NCBI GenBank assembly: GCA_900755865.1
Contig: CAAEHZ010000147.1
Span: 1 to 6,794, forward strand
Length of the DNA stretch: 6,794 nucleotides
Reading direction: 5' to 3'
Source: Lachnospiraceae bacterium
Lineage (GTDB): Bacteria; Bacillota; Clostridia; Lachnospirales; Lachnospiraceae
Of the stretch, positions 1 to 5,246 are shown in pieces (positions within the stretch are counted from its first letter, which is position 1; each line of letters begins with the position of its first letter). The notes below the pieces were generated by a model. That model made no database searches. It saw only the letters and a program-made list of their open reading frames with translations, and was not told the origin of the DNA. The position numbers were made by a program, and so were the translations under genes.

Positions 1-1417
1 CTCTGTAAAGCTTCTCCATATAGGTGTCGTCAATGGGTTCCTTCCGGCGGACGGATTTTGTCACATTTTCAATTAACTGCCCTGCAGCATCCCGGAGGGA
101 GGCGGAGCCGTTGAAAACAGGAGTGACAAAAGTGTCCTGTACATGGGAAAGCAGCAGCTTTGAAGCATCAATTTTGATGCTGTAATAGGTACTGTTGTCC
201 TCCCCGCTCCGGGACAGGTAATCCAGATATTCCGGTGCAGTCTGTGCCTTGGAGGTAACAGGAACGTAGCCCTCTGTTTCCGAGTAGGCAATCTGTACCT
301 CATTTGTCAGAAGGTACTGGGTAAAGAGCCAGGATGCCAGTACTTCCTGAGAATCCTCCTTGTTAAAGATGCAGACGGAAGGTCCCTGGGAAATCATCCG
401 GGGATGTTCGGTATCAAACTGGGGGATAGGTAAAACCACCGTTTCAAAATCCACCAGGGCATCGGCGCTGATGTCGGAAAGGGGGGCATTCGTGCCCATC
501 CAGGTAGCGCCTGCCGTAGAATCTATGGCAAAAATACACTGTCCGGCGTTCAAAAAGTTTGCCGGATAGCTGGAAATCTTAAAGGTGGAAAAGGCTCCGG
601 TCCGGACATGCTCTGCAACGGTGTAAAGCAGTTCGGTAGTGGTATCGTTGAACAAATCAATGCTGCCGTCTGCGCCGGAATAACCGGCATTCTTTTGCTT
701 TAACATCTGAATCATCATGTTATCCGTGGATTTATAGATAAAGGGAATCATGACATTCTGACCGTTTACCACATAAGTACCGTCAGGATTCTGGGCTGTG
801 GCGGCATCTGCAACCTCCCAGATAAAATCCCAGGTGAGAACCTCAGGCAGCTCGTATCCAAGGGCTTCCACATAGGTTTTATTTACGTAGCAGGCTTCTG
901 TGGAGCGCATAAAGGGCAGGGCATACTGGTGCTCTGCCAGAACCCCCTCCTCCAGAAACTGCGGGATAATTTCCTCCTTTTTTGGAGCGTCAAAGCGAAC
1001 CTCACTGCCGCCCAGCCCGTATTTCGTATCTGTCAGCAGGTCATCCAGTGGAATCACAGTATTTGCACCGGTTAAATAGGTGGCGATATGGTCCGGATAG
1101 GTGATGCAGACATTAGGGGTGGTATTGGTGGCAATATTGGTGATAACGTCATTATAGATTCTGCCGTAGTCCGTATACAGGCGCAGGTTTACCGTAATAT
1201 TGGGATAAAGCGCCTGAAAGTCCTCAATGGCTTTTTTGTAAATATCCGTCTGGGTCTTGTTGGTATCGTTTTTCGCCCAGAAGGTGATTTCATAATTTCT
1301 GCCGGTATCAAAATTTTCCGGCACCTGAAATGCAGGAAGCCCCTGAGAGCCGTGGCAGCCGGTCAGACAAAGGATGCCAAGCAGGGTGAGCAGTAAAAGG
1401 GAAAGCTTCTTTTTCAT
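1..1417 (-). CDS. ABC sugar transporter extracellular solute-binding lipoprotein (3' end off window)
   Basis: This is the ligand-capturing subunit of the CUT1-type importer encoded just upstream, anchored by lipid to the outer face of the membrane. The frame is open from the ATG at 1417 to the window edge, giving 472 codons with no stop, so the C-terminus is missing. The N-terminus is a lipoprotein signal: lysines at residues 2-4, a leucine-rich core, and the lipobox LTGC at 18-21, with Cys21 as the expected lipidated residue. The mature part reads like the family 1 solute-binding fold, with EITFWAKND near residue 43, a DFQALYPNITV segment typical of the first lobe, and later aromatic-rich stretches such as LTWDFIWEV. 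Family members are usually about 420-480 residues, so little is probably missing. The start overlaps the permease stop (ATGA, 1414-1417), implying coupled translation. The ligand cannot be read from sequence; a pectin oligosaccharide is inferred from the GH28 neighbour. Confidence 0.9.
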   Translation of the reverse strand, partial: MKKKLSLLLLTLLGILCLTGCHGSQGLPAFQVPENFDTGRNYEITFWAKNDTNKTQTDIYKKAIEDFQALYPNITVNLRLYTDYGRIYNDVITNIATNTTPNVCITYPDHIATYLTGANTVIPLDDLLTDTKYGLGGSEVRFDAPKKEEIIPQFLEEGVLAEHQYALPFMRSTEACYVNKTYVEALGYELPEVLTWDFIWEVADAATAQNPDGTYVVNGQNVMIPFIYKSTDNMMIQMLKQKNAGYSGADGSIDLFNDTTTELLYTVAEHVRTGAFSTFKISSYPANFLNAGQCIFAIDSTAGATWMGTNAPLSDISADALVDFETVVLPIPQFDTEHPRMISQGPSVCIFNKEDSQEVLASWLFTQYLLTNEVQIAYSETEGYVPVTSKAQTAPEYLDYLSRSGEDNSTYYSIKIDASKLLLSHVQDTFVTPVFNGSASLRDAAGQLIENVTKSVRRKEPIDDTYMEKLYR

Positions 1418-2289
1418 CCTTTTGTACCTCCTCTGGCAACGCCTGCCATAACCTTTTTACGGAATACAAGGAACAGGATAATCAGCGGCAGGGAAATGAC
1501 AACCACCGCTGCCATCATGGCGGGGATATTTTCCCGTCCGAAGCCGTTTTCCCGGATTTCCTGGATTCCGTTGGAAACCAGATAATAATTTTCGTCATCC
1601 GTAATCAACCGGGGCCATACATAGGAATTCCAACATTCAATAACCTTTAAAATGACTATGGTAATCATGGTAGGCTTGCAGATGGGAATCATGACACGCC
1701 TTAAATAGCGCAAATCCGAGGTGCCGTCTACCTTGGCGGCATAATAAAGCTCATCCGGTATCTGGGCAAAGTTTTCCTTAAGCAGATAAATATAGAAAAC
1801 GGAAGTAACCGAGGGCAGAATCAGACCGGTGAAGGTATTGCGCAGCCCCAGATTTGTAATGGTGGTAAAGTTTGTAATAACAACCAGTTCGCTGGGAATC
1901 ATCATCAGGGACAAAAAGAGGGTAAAGACCAAATCCTTTCCCCGGAAATTCAGTCTGGCAAAGGCAAATGCCGCCAGTGTGATGACAACCAGCATCAGGG
2001 CGGTGGTAATCACGGTGAAAATCAAAGTATTCAGCAGATATCTGCCGAGGGGAACTGTGGTAAAGGCATCCGCGTAATTTTGCAGAGTAGGGGAAAGGGT
2101 AAAGAACTTCGGTGTGTACTCTGCATTGTAGGAGCCGTAGCTTTTTAAGGAAGTAAGCACCATCCAGTAAAAAGGAAACAGCACAATAAATGCCCAGAAA
2201 ACCAGAAGCAGATAAATGACAGTCTGGCTGATGCTTTTTCTGATTTTTGCATGCTGTTGTATGGTTTTGTAGTCAGCTTGTTTTTTCAT
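1414..2289 (-). CDS. Carbohydrate ABC transporter permease, MalG-type (CUT1)
   Basis: This 291-residue inner-membrane subunit forms half of the sugar channel together with the upstream permease. About six hydrophobic segments are visible, near residues 24-46, 84-111, 120-139, 153-170, 205-225 and 257-276. The cytoplasmic EAA loop that docks on the ATPase is at about 181-202 (YYAAKVDGTS, then IP followed by KP). The C-terminus ends in VARGGTKG; a terminal G-rich GGxKG-like tail is typical of MalG-type partners. Length is normal for the family. The ATG at 2289 is the only plausible start, since the next Met is residue 43, but its ribosome site is poor: AAAGG lies about 13 bases upstream. Translation may therefore depend on ribosomes finishing the upstream permease 18 bases away. 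The stop overlaps the start of the solute-binding gene. Permease assignment is firm; substrate is inferred only. Confidence 0.93.
   Translation of the reverse strand: MKKQADYKTIQQHAKIRKSISQTVIYLLLVFWAFIVLFPFYWMVLTSLKSYGSYNAEYTPKFFTLSPTLQNYADAFTTVPLGRYLLNTLIFTVITTALMLVVITLAAFAFARLNFRGKDLVFTLFLSLMMIPSELVVITNFTTITNLGLRNTFTGLILPSVTSVFYIYLLKENFAQIPDELYYAAKVDGTSDLRYLRRVMIPICKPTMITIVILKVIECWNSYVWPRLITDDENYYLVSNGIQEIRENGFGRENIPAMMAAVVVISLPLIILFLVFRKKVMAGVARGGTKG
1427..1434 (-). promoter_or_regulatory. Strong ribosome binding site for the solute-binding protein
   Basis: AGAGGAGG on the minus strand lies 9 bases before the ATG at 1417, inside the last codons of the permease gene. It is the closest match to the anti-Shine-Dalgarno consensus in the window. 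That fits the need for more binding protein than permease per transcript; the expression-level reading is inference. Confidence 0.75.
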
Positions 2290-2307
2290 GAGAATAGCCG
2301 TGCCTTT

Positions 2308-3201
2308 CTATACATAATGTACATGCTTTTTGCTTACCAGCAGATTGATACAGGTAATCGTCAGGACAATGGCGAACAGCAGAATCGCTGCCGCGGAGGC
2401 ATAGGAGGGATATCCGCCGCTGTTGCCGTAAAGCATATCATAAACATATCCTACAATGGTGTTCATTTCCGCCGCGTTTAAGTTTGTGCCGAAGAGGGCA
2501 ACCGCATCACTGTATGCCTTGAAGGCACCGATAAAGCCCGTGATAACCAGATAGAAAATCATGGGAGAAATCATGGGCAGGGTGATTTTGCGGAAAATCC
2601 GCGCCGGAGAAGTACCGTCTACCCGTGCCGCATTGTAATAAACCTGATTCACGGAAGCAAGGGCACTTGTCAGGATAAGCACCTTAAAGGGCATGACAAC
2701 CCAGATGGTATAAAAGCAGAGCACAAACATTTTCGCCCAGTAGGGTCCGTCAATGAAATCCACGGAGCTGCCTCCGAAAAAGTGGATGAGCATATTGACA
2801 AGCCCTTCGGAATAGGGGGTCTTTTTAAATAAAATCATAAAAACAAGGCCGACAGCCAGAGTGTTTGTGACATAGGGCAGAAAATATATGGTCTGAAACA
2901 GCTCCTTCAAGGGTCTGATGGAGCTTAATGCCACGGAAAGAAGCAGGGCAAGCCCCGTGGAAACCGGTACGGTAATCAGTACCAGAATCAGGGTGTTTTT
3001 TAACGCCTGTAAAAAGTAGGGGTCGTGCAGCACATAGGAATAATTGTAAGTACCCACGCCGAAAAAGGTCTGGGAGGCGGAATTATATCCCTCCTCAAAG
3101 GAATAGACAAACACATCAATCAGCGGATAAATCAAAAAGGCTCCCAGAAAAAGGAATGCAGGAAGCAGATAAAGCCAGCCCTTCAAATTTTGTTTTTCCA
3201 T
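2308..3201 (-). CDS. Carbohydrate ABC transporter permease, MalF-type (CUT1)
   Basis: This membrane subunit pairs with the MalG-type permease to form the translocation path. Six hydrophobic segments are visible at about residues 10-28, 69-92, 105-125, 156-177, 211-227 and 268-289. The EAA loop sits at about 188-209 (YYNAARVDG, then LP), the contact point for the ATPase. I start it at the ATG at 3201 (297 residues, beginning MEKQNLKGW) rather than the in-frame TTG at 3207. The sequence GGAGA at 3208-3212 is 6 bases before the ATG but directly abuts the TTG, which rules the TTG out on spacing. The gene begins 2 bases after the ATPase stop. It ends in TAG, and the next permease ATG follows in the same frame only seven codons on. 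At about 297 residues it is the short Firmicute form, lacking the long periplasmic insertion of E. coli MalF. Confidence 0.92.
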   Translation of the reverse strand: MEKQNLKGWLYLLPAFLFLGAFLIYPLIDVFVYSFEEGYNSASQTFFGVGTYNYSYVLHDPYFLQALKNTLILVLITVPVSTGLALLLSVALSSIRPLKELFQTIYFLPYVTNTLAVGLVFMILFKKTPYSEGLVNMLIHFFGGSSVDFIDGPYWAKMFVLCFYTIWVVMPFKVLILTSALASVNQVYYNAARVDGTSPARIFRKITLPMISPMIFYLVITGFIGAFKAYSDAVALFGTNLNAAEMNTIVGYVYDMLYGNSGGYPSYASAAAILLFAIVLTITCINLLVSKKHVHYV

Positions 3202-3203
3202 GT

Positions 3204-4322
3204 TCAATCTCCATTTCTGCCAGCGTCATCTGCGCACAGCTTCCTTTCGCCGGTTTCCTTATCAAAGAGGAATACCTTCCGGGGCTTTAAGGAAAAATGT
3301 ACGATTTCCGTATCCTCAGAGGGGCGCTGTCCGGCATCAATAATGGAACGGATATTGGGATTGAGGGAATGGGCATTGGTGGAAACGATGCTCACATCCC
3401 TGCCCATGACCTCCACACGGCTTAAGGTACAGTGCAGGGGACCGTTTTCGTCCGGGATAAAGCCCTCCGGGCGGATACCAACGGTAACATCACCCTCCGG
3501 GATACCCGGAACCGGCAGTACCGCATCTTCTCCGATAGAAAGCATTTCCTGTCTGACAGTTCCCTCAAAAACATTGATGGGGGGAGTGCCTAAAAATTTT
3601 GCGACAAAAAGATTCACAGGAGAGTCATAGACATCCTGAGGCTTTCCAATCTGCTGTACCACACCGTCCTTCATGACAACAATCCGGTCAGAGATGCTCA
3701 TGGCCTCTTCCTGGTCGTGGGTGACAAATACGGTTGTGATGCCGGTCTTTTTCTGTATCCGTCTGATTTCCTCCCTGGTCTGCAGACGCAGTCTGGCGTC
3801 CAGATTGGAAAGAGGCTCGTCCAGTAAAAGAACCCGGGGCATTTTCACAAGCGCTCTGGCGATGGCAACACGCTGCTGCTGACCGCCGGAAAGCTCGCTG
3901 GGCTTTCTGTCCATCAGCCCTTCAATCTGTACCAGCTTTGCCGCCTCCATTACTTTTTCCTGCATCTGTTCTTTGGAAAGCTTATCCGCGCCCTTCAGGT
4001 TTTCCAGAGGAAACTGGATGTTTTTCTGAACCGTTAAATGGGGATACAGGGCATAACTCTGGAAAACAAGTCCCACACCCCTGTTTTCCGGGGGAAGGTT
4101 CGTAACGTCATCCTCACCGAAATAAATCTTTCCGTCTGTAGGCTTCTGCAAACCGCAGATAAGATTTAAGGTGGTACTTTTTCCACAGCCGGAGGGGCCG
4201 AGAAGTCCCACAAGCTCGCCGTCGGGGATTTCAAAGTCGAAATTGTTTACGGCAATGACCTCCTCCTGCTTTTTACCTCTTCCGGGAAATTTTTTTGTCA
4301 GATTCTGCAATACAATTTTCAT
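3204..4322 (-). CDS. ugpC: Sugar ABC transporter ATP-binding protein, MalK/UgpC/MsmX family
   Basis: This cytoplasmic ATPase powers the CUT1 importer. All catalytic motifs are intact, numbering from the chosen start: Walker A GPSGCGKST at 42-50, Q-loop Gln88 in VFQSY, signature LSGGQ at 134-138, Walker B VLLLDEP at 154-160, D-loop SNLD at 162-165 and switch His192 in THDQEEA. The C-terminal third (about 235-372) is the TOBE-type regulatory domain, with VGIRPEGF at 291-298. The total of 372 residues is usual for MalK/UgpC/MsmK proteins. I start at the ATG at 4322 (MKIVLQNL) because GGAGA at 4327-4331 sits 4 bases upstream. The longer frame from 4343 has no ribosome site and would add MHRNGDY, which simply translates the cassette. 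The gene name is family-level only: many pipelines use ugpC for such proteins whatever the sugar. Having a dedicated ATPase in the operon contrasts with the shared MsmX/MsmK of bacilli and streptococci. Confidence 0.94.
   Translation of the reverse strand: MKIVLQNLTKKFPGRGKKQEEVIAVNNFDFEIPDGELVGLLGPSGCGKSTTLNLICGLQKPTDGKIYFGEDDVTNLPPENRGVGLVFQSYALYPHLTVQKNIQFPLENLKGADKLSKEQMQEKVMEAAKLVQIEGLMDRKPSELSGGQQQRVAIARALVKMPRVLLLDEPLSNLDARLRLQTREEIRRIQKKTGITTVFVTHDQEEAMSISDRIVVMKDGVVQQIGKPQDVYDSPVNLFVAKFLGTPPINVFEGTVRQEMLSIGEDAVLPVPGIPEGDVTVGIRPEGFIPDENGPLHCTLSRVEVMGRDVSIVSTNAHSLNPNIRSIIDAGQRPSEDTEIVHFSLKPRKVFLFDKETGERKLCADDAGRNGD
3206..3219 (-). promoter_or_regulatory. Ribosome-site cassette, copy 1 (before MalF-type permease)
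   Basis: The minus-strand 14-mer CAGAAATGGAGATT is identical to the one at 4325-4338 and shares its ATGGAGATT-type core with 5128-5137. GGAGA at 3208-3212 is 6 bases from the ATG at 3201. It decides the start codon of the permease and lies over the end of the ATPase gene. Confidence 0.7.
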
Positions 4323-4324
4323 AT

Positions 4325-4338
4325 AATCTCCATTTCTG
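4325..4338 (-). promoter_or_regulatory. Ribosome-site cassette, copy 2 (before ABC ATPase)
   Basis: CAGAAATGGAGATT on the minus strand is an exact repeat of 3206-3219. GGAGA at 4327-4331 is 4 bases before the ATG at 4322, which identifies that ATG as the start rather than the one at 4343. It lies in the 52-base gap after the FRG-domain gene. No promoter or terminator was recognised in that gap, so the two genes are probably cotranscribed. Confidence 0.7.
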
Positions 4339-4374
4339 TGCATCTTGAGTTTTTGTCTGCCCGCTTTTGTGCTG

Positions 4375-5124
4375 TTAAATTCCGTAGGAGTCCTTTAAAT
4401 CACTGGAAATATGGTCCAAATCAGGATAGATAGCTCCCTGCGTGATACCGAAAACCCGGAGGCTTTCGATAAAATATTCTTTTCTTTCACAGGGAATGAT
4501 AATTTTATAGAGCATATTTTCATCACAGATATCTTCCAGCCTGTCCGAAGAGTTATGGACGGTAAAGTTGGAGTGCTGGGCATACATCCGCAGATTGTTT
4601 TCCGTGGAACTGCAGGCAAGAATTTTTCCCTTTAATTCCGGGTTATGATGGGCATGCTTAAAGGCGGGCAGCAGCATTTCCTGAGTGGTATCCGCATCAA
4701 TGGGATAAATACAGTTGCCGAACCCTTCCCTTTCATTTAAAAGTCCCGGGGCAAGAACCCAGACGCAGGCGTCTATATCGGGGGTTTGTTTATAGGTTTC
4801 TGTGGCAAAGAATACCGCAACCAGAGGGGACTGGCTCCAGTCCAACATTCTGGTGGGCAGTCCGTAATGCTGCATCAGGGAAACCCAGGAGGCATAATTA
4901 TGCTTCTCCGGCGGGTTATCCAGAATCTGTCTTGCGCGGATATAAAAATCGTTTGTAATATAGCGTTCTGCATCAATTCGTTTCTGGCTTCTCTGGATAG
5001 AGGGAACCAGTGTCAGGGAAGCATTTTCCTCTCCCCGGTACCAGAGGCGCAGACCGTGCTTTTCATAAAGAGTGCTGACGAACTGCAACAGCTCGTCTAT
5101 TGTGTTGACTTCCTGAGTAATCAT
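4375..5124 (-). CDS. FRG-domain protein of unknown function
   Basis: This 249-residue soluble protein has no signal peptide or membrane segment. The family signature is clear: an aromatic-Arg-Gly motif, here YRG at 29-31 in LWYRGEE; the central block at 83-96 with Gln85, His86, Gly88, Pro90, Thr91, Arg92, Leu94, Asp95 and Trp96; then LVAVFFA at 101-107; and a C-terminal GITQGAIYPDLDHIS at 226-240. These are the hallmarks of the FRG (Phe-Arg-Gly) domain family, whose biochemical role I do not know. The conserved polar residues look like an active or ligand-binding site, but that is inference. I start at the ATG at 5124 because GGAGA is 5 bases upstream; the frame could also open at 5136, but nothing there resembles a ribosome site. 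It is the first gene after the promoter at 5218-5246, 52 bases before the ATPase, with the same leader cassette. No truncation is visible. Confidence 0.88.
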   Translation of the reverse strand: MITQEVNTIDELLQFVSTLYEKHGLRLWYRGEENASLTLVPSIQRSQKRIDAERYITNDFYIRARQILDNPPEKHNYASWVSLMQHYGLPTRMLDWSQSPLVAVFFATETYKQTPDIDACVWVLAPGLLNEREGFGNCIYPIDADTTQEMLLPAFKHAHHNPELKGKILACSSTENNLRMYAQHSNFTVHNSSDRLEDICDENMLYKIIIPCERKEYFIESLRVFGITQGAIYPDLDHISSDLKDSYGI

Positions 5125-5127
5125 TAT

Positions 5128-5137
5128 AATCTCCATT
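5128..5137 (-). promoter_or_regulatory. Ribosome-site cassette, copy 3 (before FRG-domain gene)
   Basis: AATGGAGATT on the minus strand repeats the core of the cassettes at 3206-3219 and 4325-4338. Together with the following TATA it shares 13 bases with the ATPase leader. GGAGA at 5130-5134 is 5 bases before the ATG at 5124. Confidence 0.65.
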
Positions 5138-5147
5138 CCGCGTATAT

Positions 5148-5157
5148 TGTGCGCACA
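5148..5157. promoter_or_regulatory. Perfect palindrome TGTGCGCACA, candidate operator
   Basis: This 10-base perfect dyad lies between the leader hairpin and the FRG gene start. It contains the hexamer TGCGCA that also occurs twice ahead of the GH28 gene (6625-6630 and 6637-6642). A regulator site shared by the two transcription units is possible. The half-sites are short, and TGCGCA also occurs inside coding sequence at 1839 and 3231, so this is tentative. Confidence 0.35.
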
Positions 5158-5164
5158 GACACCA

Positions 5165-5200
5165 CAAAAACCACAGGCTGAATAGAGGAATCAGCCTGTG
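5165..5200 (-). terminator. Intrinsic terminator or attenuator hairpin after GH28, inside the transporter leader
   Basis: On the minus strand CACAGGCTGA (5191-5200) pairs perfectly with TCAGCCTGTG (5172-5181) around a 9-base loop, followed by GGTTTTTG (5164-5171). The stem is 10 bp, and the T-run is short but placed as in a Rho-independent terminator. It can end GH28 transcripts that stop at 5236. It also lies downstream of the promoter at 5218-5246, so transcripts from that promoter must pass through it, which makes it a candidate attenuator for the FRG-transporter operon. On the plus strand no T-run follows the stem. Confidence 0.65.
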
Positions 5201-5217
5201 TGTAAGATTGTAAGACT

Positions 5218-5246
5218 ATTATAGGAGATTTTCTGTTAAATATCAA
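5218..5246 (-). promoter_or_regulatory. Near-consensus sigma-A promoter for the FRG-transporter operon
   Basis: On the minus strand the -35 TTGATA (5241-5246) is separated by exactly 17 bases (5224-5240) from the -10 TATAAT (5218-5223). That is 5 of 6 and 6 of 6 matches with ideal spacing. The -35 overlaps the GH28 gene's last codons, just before its TAA at 5236-5238. Transcription would start near the A at 5211, giving a leader of about 87 bases before the FRG start at 5124. This would allow the transporter to be made independently of GH28. Confidence 0.75.

Noticed and set aside
1088..1396. A 102-codon plus-strand open frame opposite the solute-binding protein gene.
   Set aside because: It is antisense to the signal peptide and first lobe of a clear lipoprotein and has no ribosome site or recognisable motif.
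3202..3207. A TTG start for the MalF-type permease.
   Set aside because: GGAGA directly abuts the TTG, leaving no spacer, whereas it is ideally spaced from the ATG at 3201.
3025..3630. A 201-codon plus-strand open frame.
   Set aside because: It runs antisense across the ATPase and permease genes, whose motifs are intact, and has serine- and proline-rich shadow composition with no recognisable domain.
4323..4343. A seven-codon N-terminal extension of the ABC ATPase.
   Set aside because: It would translate the ribosome-site cassette itself. GGAGA is properly spaced only from the ATG at 4322, and family members begin near MKIVLQNL.
4395..4619. A second minus-strand frame overlapping the FRG gene, considered as a possible frameshift remnant.
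   Set aside because: The FRG frame is continuous through its conserved C-terminal YPDLD motif, so there is no sign of a frameshift and the overlap is a shadow.
5125..5136. A four-codon N-terminal extension of the FRG protein (MEII).
   Set aside because: The ATG at 5136 belongs to the ATGGAGATT cassette and lacks an upstream ribosome site; the ATG at 5124 has GGAGA 5 bases away.
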